Of a stretch of 64,000 nucleotides of DNA, positions 49,201 through 57,758 are shown piece by piece (positions within the stretch are counted from its first letter, which is position 1; every line of letters begins with the position of its first letter). Source of the stretch: Arenicola marina. Lineage: Eukaryota > Annelida > Polychaeta > Arenicolidae. The translations under genes and the position numbers were made by a program. Where the stretch lies: NCBI GenBank assembly GCA_964019135.1, contig OZ025250.1, positions 48,825,174 through 48,889,173 on the forward strand. Direction: 5' to 3'. The notes beneath the pieces were generated by a model, which ran no database searches, was not told where the DNA came from, and saw nothing but the letters and a program-made list of their open reading frames with translations.

Positions 49201-52200
49201 ATAGAAATTCCTACTATATTATGTGTTGATATGAACTGTGGTATGTGTAACATTGATATAGGAACTCCTACTATATTATGTGGTGATATGAACTGTGGTA
49301 TGTGTAACATTGATATAGGAACTCCTACTATATTATGCGGTGATATGAACTGTGGTATGTGTAACATTGATATAGGAACTCCTACTATATTATGCGGTGA
49401 TATGAACTGTGGTATGTGTAGCATTGATATAGGAACTCCTACTATATTATGTGGTGATATGAACTGTGGTATGTGTTGCATTGATATAGGAACTCCTACT
49501 ATATTATGTGGTGATATGAACTGCGGTATGTGTAGCATTGATATAGGAACTCCTACTATATTATGTGGTGATATGAACTGTGGTATGTGTAACATTGATA
49601 TAGGAACTCCTACTATATTATGTGGTGATATGAACTGTGGTATGTGTAACATTGATATAGGAACTCCTACTATATTATGTGGTAATATGAACTGTGGTAT
49701 GTGTAGCATTGATATAGGAACTCCTACTATATTATGTGGTGATATGAACTGTGGTATGTGTAACATTAATATAGGAACTCCTACTATATTATGTGGTGAT
49801 ATGAACTGCGGTATGTGTAGCATTGATATAGGAACTCCTACTATATTATGTGGTGATATGAACTGTGGTATGTGTAACATTGATATAGGAACTCCTACTA
49901 TATTATGTGGTGATATGAACTGTGGTATGTGTAACATTGATATAGGAACTCCTACTATATTATGTGGTGATATGAACTGCGGTATGTGTAACATTGATAT
50001 AGGAACTCCTACTATATTATGTGGTGATATGAACTGTGGTATGTGTAGCATTGATATAGGAAGTCTTACTATATTATGTGGTGATATGAACTGTGGTATG
50101 TGTTGCATTGATATAGGAACTCCTACTATATTATGTGGTGATATGAACTGTGGTATGTGTAGCATTGATATAGGAACTCATACTATATTATGCGGTGATA
50201 TGAACTGTGGTATGTGTAGCATTGATATAGAAACTCCTACTATATTATGTGTTGATATGAACTGTGGTATGTGTAACCTTGATATAGGAACTCCTACTAT
50301 ATTATGTGGTGATATGAACTGTGGTATGTGTAACATTGATATAGGAACTCCTACTATATTATGCGGTGATATGAACTGTGGTATGTGTAACATTGATATA
50401 GGAACTCCTACTATATTATGCGGTGATATGAACTGTGGTATGTGTAGCATTGATATAGGAACTCCTACTATATTATGTGGTGATATGAACTGTGGTATGT
50501 GTTGCATTGATATAGGAACTCCTACTATATTATGTGGTGATATGAACTGCGGTATGTGTAGCATTGATATAGGAACTCCTACTATATTATGTGGTGATAT
50601 GAACTGTGGTATGTGTAACATTGATATAGGAACTCCTACTATATTATGTGGTGATATGAACTGTGGTATGTGTAACATTGATATAGGAACTCCTACTATA
50701 TTATGTGGTAATATGAACTGTGGTATGTGTAGCATTGATATAGGAACTCCTACTATATTATGTGGTGATATGAACTGTGGTATGTGTAACATTAATATAG
50801 GAACTCCTACTATATTATGTGGTGATATGAACTGCGGTATGTGTAGCATTGATATAGGAACTCCTACTATATTATGTGGTGATATGAACTGTGGTATGTG
50901 TAACATTGATATAGGAACTCCTACTATATTATGTGGTGATATGAACTGTGGTATGTGTAACATTGATATAGGAACTCCTACTATATTATGTGGTGATATG
51001 AACTGTGGTATGTGTAACATTGATATAGGAACTCCTACTATATTATGTGGTGATATGAACTGTGGTATGTGTAACATTGATATAGGAACTCCTACTATAT
51101 TATGTGGTGATATGAACTGTGGTATGTGTAACATTGATATAGGAACTCCTACTATATTACGTGGTGATATGAACTGCGGTATGTGTAGCATTGATATAGG
51201 AACTCCTACTATATTATGTGGTGATATGAACTGTGGTATGTGTAACATTGATATAGGAACTCCTACTATATTATGTGGTGATATGAACTGTGGTATGTGT
51301 AACATTGATATAGGAACTCCTACTATATTATGTGGTGATATGAACTGTGGTATGTGTAACATTGATATAGGAACTCCTACTATATTATGTGGTGATATGA
51401 ACTGTGGTATGTGTAACATTGATATAGGAACTCCTACTATATTATGTGGTGATATGAACTGTGGTATGTGTAACATTGATATAGGAACTCCTACTATATT
51501 ATGTGGTGATATGAACTGTGGTATGTGTAGCATTGATATAGGAACTCCTACTATATTATGCGGTGATATGAACGGTGGTATGTGTAACATTGATATAGGA
51601 ACTCCTACTATATTATGTAATGATATGAACTGCGATATGTGTACCATTGATATAGGAACTCCTACTATATTATGTGGTGATATGAACTGTGGTATGTGTA
51701 GCATTGATATAGGAAGTCCTACTATATTATGTGGTGATATGAACTGTGGTATGTGTAGCATTGATATAGGAACTTCTACTATATTATGTGGTGATATGAA
51801 CTGTGGTATGTGTAGCATTGATATAGGAACTCATACTATATTATGTGGTGATATGAACTGCGGTATGTGTAGCATTGATATAGGAACTTCTACTATATTA
51901 TGTGGTGATATGAACTGGGGTATGTGTAGCATTGATATAGGAACTCCTACTATATTATGTGGTGATATGAACTGTGGTATGTGTAACATTGATATAGGAA
52001 CTCCTACTATATTATGTGGTGATATGAACTGGGGTATGTGTAACATTGATAGAGGAACTCCTACTATATTATGTAGTGATATGAACTGTGGTATGTGCAG
52101 CATTGATATAGGAACTCCTACTATATTATGTGGTGATATGAACTGTGGTATGTGTAGCATTGATATAGGAACTCCTACTATATTATTTGGTGATATGAAC

Positions 52201-52957
52201 TGTGGTATGTGTAGCATTGATATAGGAACTCCTACTATATTATGTGGTGATATGAACTGTGGTATGTGTAACATTGATATAGGAACTCCTACTATATTAT
52301 GTGGTGATATGAACTGTGGTAAGAGTAGCATTGATATAGGAACTCCTACTATATTATGTGGTGATATGAACTGCGGTATGTGTAACATTGATATAGGAAC
52401 TCCTACTATATTATGCGGTGATATGAACTGTGGTATGTGTAGCATTGATATAGGAACTCCTACTATATTATGTGGTGATATGAACTGTGGTATGTGTAAC
52501 ATTGATATAGGAACTCCTACTAATATTATGCGGTGATATGAACTGTGGTATGTGTAGCATTGATATAGGAACTCCTACTATATTATGTGGTGATATGAAC
52601 TGTGGTATGTGTTGCATTGATATAGGAACTCCTACTATATTATGTGGTGATATGAACTGTGGTATGTGTAGCATTGATATAGGAACTCATACTATATTAT
52701 GCGGTGATATGAACTGTGGTATGTGTAGCATTGATATAGAAACTCCTACTATATTATGTGTTGATATGAACTGTGGTATGTGTAACATTGATATAGGAAC
52801 TCCTACTATATTATGTGGTGATATGATCTGTGGTATGTGTAGCATTGATATAGGAACTCCTACTATATTATGTGGTGATATGAACTGTGGTATGTGTAAC
52901 ATTGATATAGGAACTCCTACTATATTATGTGGTGATATGAACTGTGGTATGTGTAGC
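37279..52957 (+). repeat. 57-bp array inside the LINE endonuclease, 275 units
   Basis: Each unit encodes IDIGTPTILCGDMNCGMC plus S or N (19 residues), including the GDMN catalytic motif. The length, 15,679 bases, equals 275 x 57 + 4. The four extra bases are single insertions near 45053, 46023 and 47221 (ACTATTATTATG) and 52520 (ACTAATATTATG), each of which shifts frame. Variation is confined to a few sites: AGC/AAC at the unit junction, TGT/TGC, CCT/TCT/CAT, and rare markers such as GGTAAGAGT (GKSS) or GATAGAGGA (IDRG). A GGA-to-TAA change near 42760 stops the first long frame. The minus strand is also open over long stretches, so openness alone is not evidence for translation. Confidence 0.98.
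37540..42700. repeat. 1,710-bp higher-order repeat (30 x 57 bp)
   Basis: Marker units recur at exactly 1,710 bases. GGTAATATGAAC occurs at about 37709, 39419 and 41129; AATGATATGAACTGCGAT at 38221, 39931 and 41641; GGTAAGAGT at 38921 and 40631. About three periods are visible. Further right the same markers recur at other multiples of 57 (for example 53 units later), so the order breaks down into rearranged blocks. Confidence 0.95.
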
Positions 52958-53192
52958 GTGGATAGAGAGAACGGCGATTTGGATGGGTCCCGCGTATTCC
53001 TCCTACGCTTAGTAACGTGGCTGGGTGTGTTTGCCGCATGGAGGAAATTGTATGGGGATAACAGAGTATATAGGTACTATGATAGAACGAGCAAATTGGG
53101 CAGCCGTATCGACTATATCTTGCTATCGCCGATACTATGTAATATCTTAACGAATTGCAAGATCACAGTTACAACGTGGCCCAGGCTATTGG
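52958..53192 (+). mobile_element. LINE ORF2, C-terminal half of endonuclease domain
   Basis: The non-repetitive sequence resumes as VDRENGDLDGSRVFLL, then WLGVFAAWRKLYGD and LGSRIDYILLSPIL. This matches the end of a LINE endonuclease (the variable loop, the W-R strand and the SRIDYI motif). The S-D-H motif expected after TTWPR is missing: the sequence passes directly to LLEVK. A frame change follows near 53195. Relative to the N-terminal half this part is one base out of frame because of the four insertions in the array, so the endonuclease is inactive twice over. Confidence 0.85.
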
Positions 53193-53945
53193 AAGTTAAA
53201 CACGTCACTTCTGTCGGATCCCGAATATATAGCTGGTGTATTAGGTGTAATAGAGGAGACCACGGTGATATATAAAGGAATTATCAACGCGCGCAGCATG
53301 TGGGATATGTGTAAATTACGCATTAAAGAATTCTCTATTGATTACTCTGTCAGGCTTAAGAATAGAGGAGCCAAGAAAATGAATAATCTGTCAATAGAGA
53401 TAACTAAGTGCGAGGAAGCATTGCACGGAAGCCATGGCGATGATCGAAATGCCCTATACACAGTAAAGAAAAACCTTGAAAACGAGATGGAAAAGGGAGC
53501 GCAGATTAGAGCGAGAGCCAAGTATGTACAACACGAAGAGAGAAATACAAAATACTTTTTAGGATTAAAGAAACGGAGACCATTGTAATAATACGATATA
53601 TAGGCGTAAAGATAGTGTGGGCAATATAGTTACAGGTACAGATGCCATCCCTGGGGCGGTAACAGACTACTATAAAGTCCTGTTCGCGTCAAACAATGTG
53701 AGTACTTGTGACGTTTTGGCATATCTAGATCGTATTAATGATAAACCCCCTGAAAACTAATAGGAGTAGTTGCAAGGGAAGAATAACACTAAATGAGTGC
53801 CAAAGCGCTGTAAATACCATGAAAAAAATAAGAGCTCTACCCTGGACGGTCTTCCAATCGAGTTTTATGCAACTTTCTGGGAAGATATCAAAGATTTACC
53901 TATGGGATCGTTTAATGAAGCTTGCGTAGACGGCATATTGTCAAA
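53193..53945 (+). mobile_element. LINE ORF2 linker and RT N-terminus, frameshifted
   Basis: Frame 3 from 53196 reads LNTSLLSDPEYIAGVLG and continues to GAQIRARAKY and ERNTKYFLGLKKR, the signature linker between endonuclease and RT in L1/Tx1-type LINEs. After an indel near 53578 frame 1 reads NIVTGTDAIPGAVTDYY and LFASNN, to a stop at 53758. RT-domain start sequence (TLNECQSAVNTM, then a frame-broken version of the S-P-x-L-D-G-L-P-I-E-F-Y box) follows to about 53940. A 21-bp segment present in the downstream copy (near 55000-55020, encoding RYNMEAK) is deleted here near 53494. It ends at TTGTCA at 53937-53942, where a large part of RT is missing. Confidence 0.8.
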
Positions 53946-54083
53946 TGGCCCTTTATGTTTGAAACCCTGACCAAATTCGGTTTTGGAAAAGACTTTATTA
54001 ACTGGATACAAATCTTATATCATAACCCAACTGGAACTCTGAAAGTAAATGGATGGCTCACTGAACAATTAGATGTTAATTAA
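53946..54083 (+). mobile_element. LINE RT internal fragment
   Basis: Reads WPFMFETLTKFGFGKDF, then INWIQILYHNPTGTLKVNG and a stop at 54081-54083. This is the RT segment just after the F-D-x-A-F-D box (L-x-x-F-G-F-G, W-I, L-Y, V-N-G), normally well over 100 residues downstream of the 53940 sequence. The junction at 53942-53946 is therefore an internal deletion that removed the central RT motifs. The next base run is the short 57-bp array. Confidence 0.8.
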
Positions 54084-54463
54084 CTATGTTATGTGGTGAT
54101 ATGAACTGTGGTATGTGTAGCATTGATATAGGAACTCCTACTATATTATGTGGTGATATGAACTGTGGTATGTGTAGCATTGATATAGGAACTCCTACTA
54201 TATTATGTGGTGATATGAACTGTGGTATGTGTAGCATTGATATATGAACTCCTACTATGTTATGTGGTGATATGAACTGTGGTATGTGTAGCATTGATAC
54301 AGGAACTCATACTATATTATGTGGTGATATGAACTGTGGTATGTGTAGCATTGATATAGGAACTCCTACTATATTATGTGGTGATATGAACTGTGGTATG
54401 TGTAGCATTGATATATGAACTCCTACTATATTATGTGGTGATATGAACTGTGGTATGTGTAGC
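54083..54463 (+). repeat. Second, short 57-bp array (6.7 units)
   Basis: 381 bases of the same 57-bp unit, starting within a unit (ACTATGTTATGTGGTGAT) directly after the RT fragment and ending at AGC before GTGGATAGAG. At least two units carry GGA-to-TGA changes (near 54244 and 54414), so this array is closed in the LINE frame. Confidence 0.96.
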
Positions 54464-55470
54464 GTGGATAGAGAGAACGGCGATTTGGATGGGTCCCGCG
54501 TATTCCTCCTACGCTTAGTAACGTGGCTGGGTGTGTTTGCCGCATGGAGGAAATTGTACGGGGATAAAAGAGTTTATACGTACTATGATAGAACGAGCAA
54601 ATTTGGCAGCCGTATCGACTATATCTTTCTATCGCCGATACTATGTAATATCTTAACGAATTGCAAGGTCACAGTTACAACGTGGCCCAGGCTATTGGAA
54701 GTTAAACACGTCACTTCTGCCGGATCCCGAATATATAGCTGGTGTATTAGGTGTAATAGAGGAGACCACGGTGATATATAAAGGAATTATCAACGCGCGC
54801 AGCCTGTGGATTTGTGTAAATTACGCATTGAAGAATTATCTATTGATTACTCTCTCAGGCTTAGGAATAGAGGAGCCAAGAAAATGAATAATCTGTCAAT
54901 AGAGATAACTAAGTGCAAGGGAAGCATTGCACGGAAGCCATGGCGATGATCGAAGTGTCCTTTACACATTAAAGAAAAACCTTGAAAACGATATGGAAAA
55001 GAGATATAACATGGAAGCAAAGGGAGCGCAGATTAGAGCGAGAGCCAAGTACTTACAACACGGAGAGAGAAATACAAAATACTTTTTAGGATTAAAGAAA
55101 CGGAGGCAATGTAATAATACGATATATAGGCGTGGGCAATATAGTTACAGTTACAGGTGCCATCCCTGGGGCGGTAACAGACTACTTACTATAAAGTCCT
55201 GTTCGCGTCAAACAATAGGAGTACTTGTGAGGCTTTGGCATATCTAAATCGTATTAAATATAAGCTCCCGAAAACTAATACGAGTAGTTGCGAGGGAAAG
55301 ATAACACTAAATGAGAGCCAAAGCCCTGTAAATACCATGACAAAAAATGAGAGCCCTACCCTGGACGGTCTTCCAATCGAGTTTTATGCAACTTTCTGGG
55401 AAGATATCAAAGATTTACCTATAGGATCGTTTAATGAAGCTTGCGTAGACGGCATGTTGTCACATTATTT
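54464..55470 (+). mobile_element. LINE ORF2 second partial copy (EN C-half, linker, RT start)
   Basis: Near-duplicate of 52958-53940: VDRENGDLDGSRVFLL, FGSRIDYIFLSPIL, the same missing S-D-H and the same frame change after LLEVK. The linker follows with YNMEAKGAQIRARAKY and HGERNTKYFLGLKKR, then SPTLDGLPIEFYATFW, and it ends at TTGTCA at about 55462. It keeps a 21-bp segment lost from the first copy but lacks a short stretch in the IYRR region and has an extra G near 54919. It breaks at the same TTGTCA as the upstream copy and then enters unrelated sequence (CATTATTTCGTAG). Confidence 0.85.
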
Positions 55471-56210
55471 CGTAGTTTAGTCTGCTACTTAGTAATATGA
55501 TTTCATTACAATTGGGGTCTTTGTCGGAACTACAATATTTATAAATGTGTCTCTCTCTCGACTCTCTCTCTCTTTCTTTCTATCTTTCTTCCGTGAAAAT
55601 CCTTTATAGTCTTATTTTATGTCTCTCTTCTAGAACGGACATTGTCCTGCAAAGATAGGGATGAAGTACTTCTTTTTTATGTGGCTTGGAAGGTATGCAA
55701 TATGTTTTGTTATTGTTATACTTTTCGTCGCAATGTCCTTATATGTGACAAACTCAGTTTTGGCAGTTCATCATTATCGGTTTTACGTTTATTTGTTTTC
55801 AATTATTATATGCATAAATTAATATATATCGGATGCGTAAGTCCTTTATGTAAATGCCCATGCGATGGTTGATATATCATCTAAAACTCGCAACTTTAAC
55901 TGTGTGAAATACCGTTTTAGCCTGTCATGAATTATCTTATACTTACCTAAATAATGTTTTATGTCGTTGATTAATTTATTATCAATGAGGATTACTTATA
56001 TGATTAAAATGTGTTATAATATATAATGCCCTCCAAAATATGTAGACACTGACTACTTTACGTTATAACAGATTTTGCATTTTAGTATCTGTGGTTTTTG
56101 GATCATTATTGCTCAGCATAACTTTTCCCTGTAAATGTATAAGACAAGTGACGTTCATTATATGTATTGGTATAAATATACATATTACGAAAATGTACCC
56201 TATATTGCAG
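55471..56210. other. AT-rich DNA without a recognisable gene
   Basis: Contains a pyrimidine microsatellite at about 55551-55591 (CT and TTTC runs). Short ORFs, for example around 55642-55872, resemble nothing known. The acceptor-like TATATTGCAG ends at 56210. Confidence 0.5.
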
Positions 56211-56981
56211 GACGAAAGTAATGAACTTTCGCTGGAAAGTGACAGTGACGACGACCGGGTCCGGGAAGAGGCCCGTGCTCGGGTCAACTCCCCGGATCTG
56301 CGTCCTTACAGTGACGACGGCCAGGTCCGGGAGGAGGTCCGTGCTCGGGTCAACCCCCCGGATCTGCGCCCGGACAGTGACGACGGCCAGGTCCGGGAGG
56401 AGGTCCGTGCTCGGGTCAACTCCCCGGATCTGCGCCCGGACAGTGACGACGGCCAGGTCCGGGAGGAGGTCCGTGCTCGGGTCAACTCCCCGGATCTGCG
56501 CCCGGACAGTGACGACGGCCAGGTCCGGGAGGAGGCCGGTGCTCGGGTCAACTCCCCGGATCTGCGCCCGGACAGTGACGACGGCCAGGTCCGGGAGGAG
56601 GTCCGTGCTCGGGTCAACTCCCCCGATCTGCGCCCGGAAAGTGACGACGACCAGGTCCGGGAGGAGGTCCGTGCTCGGGTCAACTCCCCGGATCTGCGCC
56701 CGGACAGTGACGACGGCCAGGTCCGGGAGGAGGTCCGTGCTCGGGTCAACTCCCCGGATCTACGCCCAGACAGTGACGACGGCCAGGTCCGGGAGGAGGC
56801 CCGTGCTCGGGTTAACTCCCCGGATCTGCGCCCGGGCAGTGACGACGGCCAGGTCCTGGAGGAGGCCCGTGCTCGGGTCAACTCCCTGGATCTACGCCCA
56901 GACAGTGACGACGGCCAGGTCCGGCAGGAGGCCCGTGCTCGGGTCAACTCCCCGGATCTGCCCCCGGACGACGACGATTGA
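56211..56981 (+). CDS. Exon-like ORF with eleven 22-residue charged repeats
   Basis: The sequence after the acceptor-like CAG at 56208-56210 opens with DESNELSLESDSDDDR. Eleven copies of a 22-residue unit follow, VREEVRARVNSPDLRPDSDD plus GQ, ending in PPDDDD and TGA at 56979-56981. The protein would be highly charged (E/R half, then S/D half) and probably disordered, with no enzymatic motif. Substitutions between units are mostly conservative and no indel breaks the 66-bp period, fitting either a real exon or a young array. The other forward frame and the minus strand are also open, which weakens the case. No splice donor is seen, so this would be a terminal exon. Upstream exons and any link to the protease gene 0.7 kb downstream are unproven. 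Confidence 0.4.
   Translation, partial: DESNELSLESDSDDDRVREEARARVNSPDLRPYSDDGQVREEVRARVNPPDLRPDSDDGQVREEVRARVNSPDLRPDSDDGQVREEVRARVNSPDLRPDSDDGQVREEAGARVNSPDLRPDSDDGQVREEVRARVNSPDLRPESDDDQVREEVRARVNSPDLRPDSDDGQVREEVRARVNSPDLRPDSDDGQVREEARARVNSPDLRPGSDDGQVLEEARARVNSLDLRPDSDDGQVRQEARARVNSPDLPPDDDD
56259..56978. repeat. 66-bp tandem repeat, 11 units
   Basis: Unit starts GTCCGGGAGGAGGTCCGTGC and ends AGTGACGACGGCCAG; the last unit is truncated. GC-rich and CpG-rich. The period is a multiple of three. Confidence 0.95.
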
Positions 56982-57692
56982 GGCCATGCATGCCGTCACA
57001 AACGGTTACAATGAGACACCTATATGATTTTGGCCGCGAAGAAGCTTTATTATAACCAGGTTTAATTCATGGTGTATAACATCAGCTTGGAGGATGTAAC
57101 TGAGGCATGCCGTATTGCATTGTAGGTCATCGATGCCCGGTGAGTTATCATTTTGACATTCTACGTCTTGAAACCAAGTTGTTGATGCCCATATAATATA
57201 GCGTTCGAGCTCTCGACCAGATATGTAATCCACTATGCTATGACATTATTATTAAGGTCAATCATAGGACTCACACAGAAGCTAGCTAGTATGATCTTCC
57301 TTTATAATTTTCATAAATACAACAGTGTTAGCGTACATATTTTAACATATGTGTCAATATTTTTCACAAATACGACTACATCCCGTGTTGGGTTGCCGCG
57401 ATGCAATTTAACTGGAGTCACCAGGAGAAACTTGCAAAATTAAGAGAAATAAGCTACATGTTGGCCAAAAGTTATAACGTTGGTAGCGGCGTTAAATGTG
57501 TGGTCTACACGCGTTGTAGCTAAAAGAATGGTAGTTTTATACGTATTGGTGCGCATTTGTTGTTCATGCTCAGCTTCTTTACTTAATATTCTTTTTCATT
57601 GTACGTTAAATGATTCATCTCAAGGCTAGCTGCAATCAAAGAATAGTGATCAATGTATTAGTCCATGCATCAGTAATTGTTTTCTGGCGCAG
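56982..57692. other. Non-coding stretch before the protease exons
   Basis: AT-rich DNA with no recognisable coding exon. It ends in the acceptor-like TTTTCTGGCGCAG at 57680-57692. Earlier exons of the protease may lie here or further upstream but I could not identify them. Confidence 0.45.
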
Positions 57693-57758
57693 GTCATCTC
57701 ACACGGAAGACATTACGTCTGGGTCGTCAACAGGCATGGCCAGCACTGGGTCTTTGTC
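57693..57758 (+). CDS. C48 protease exon with catalytic His
   Basis: After GCGCAG (acceptor, ending 57692) the frame reads VISHGRHYVWVVNRHGQHWVFV. HW at 57744-57749 matches the catalytic histidine and following tryptophan of C48 proteases. The proposed donor GTCAGT starts at 57759; it is close to but not the commonest donor sequence. The exon is 66 bases, phase 0 at both ends, compatible with the next exon. Confidence 0.55.

Noticed and set aside
37293-52502. Minus-strand ORFs with repeated M-L-H-I-P-Q-F-I-S-P-H-N-I-V through the 57-bp array
   Set aside because: They are the antisense of the LINE-derived unit. The plus strand matches the endonuclease at both array flanks, which fixes the original coding strand.
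37279-52957. Cys-rich repeats (C-x4-C-x2-C) as a metallothionein-like or metal-binding repeat protein
   Set aside because: The cysteines lie in a LINE endonuclease segment whose context explains the sequence, and frameshifts and a stop interrupt the array.
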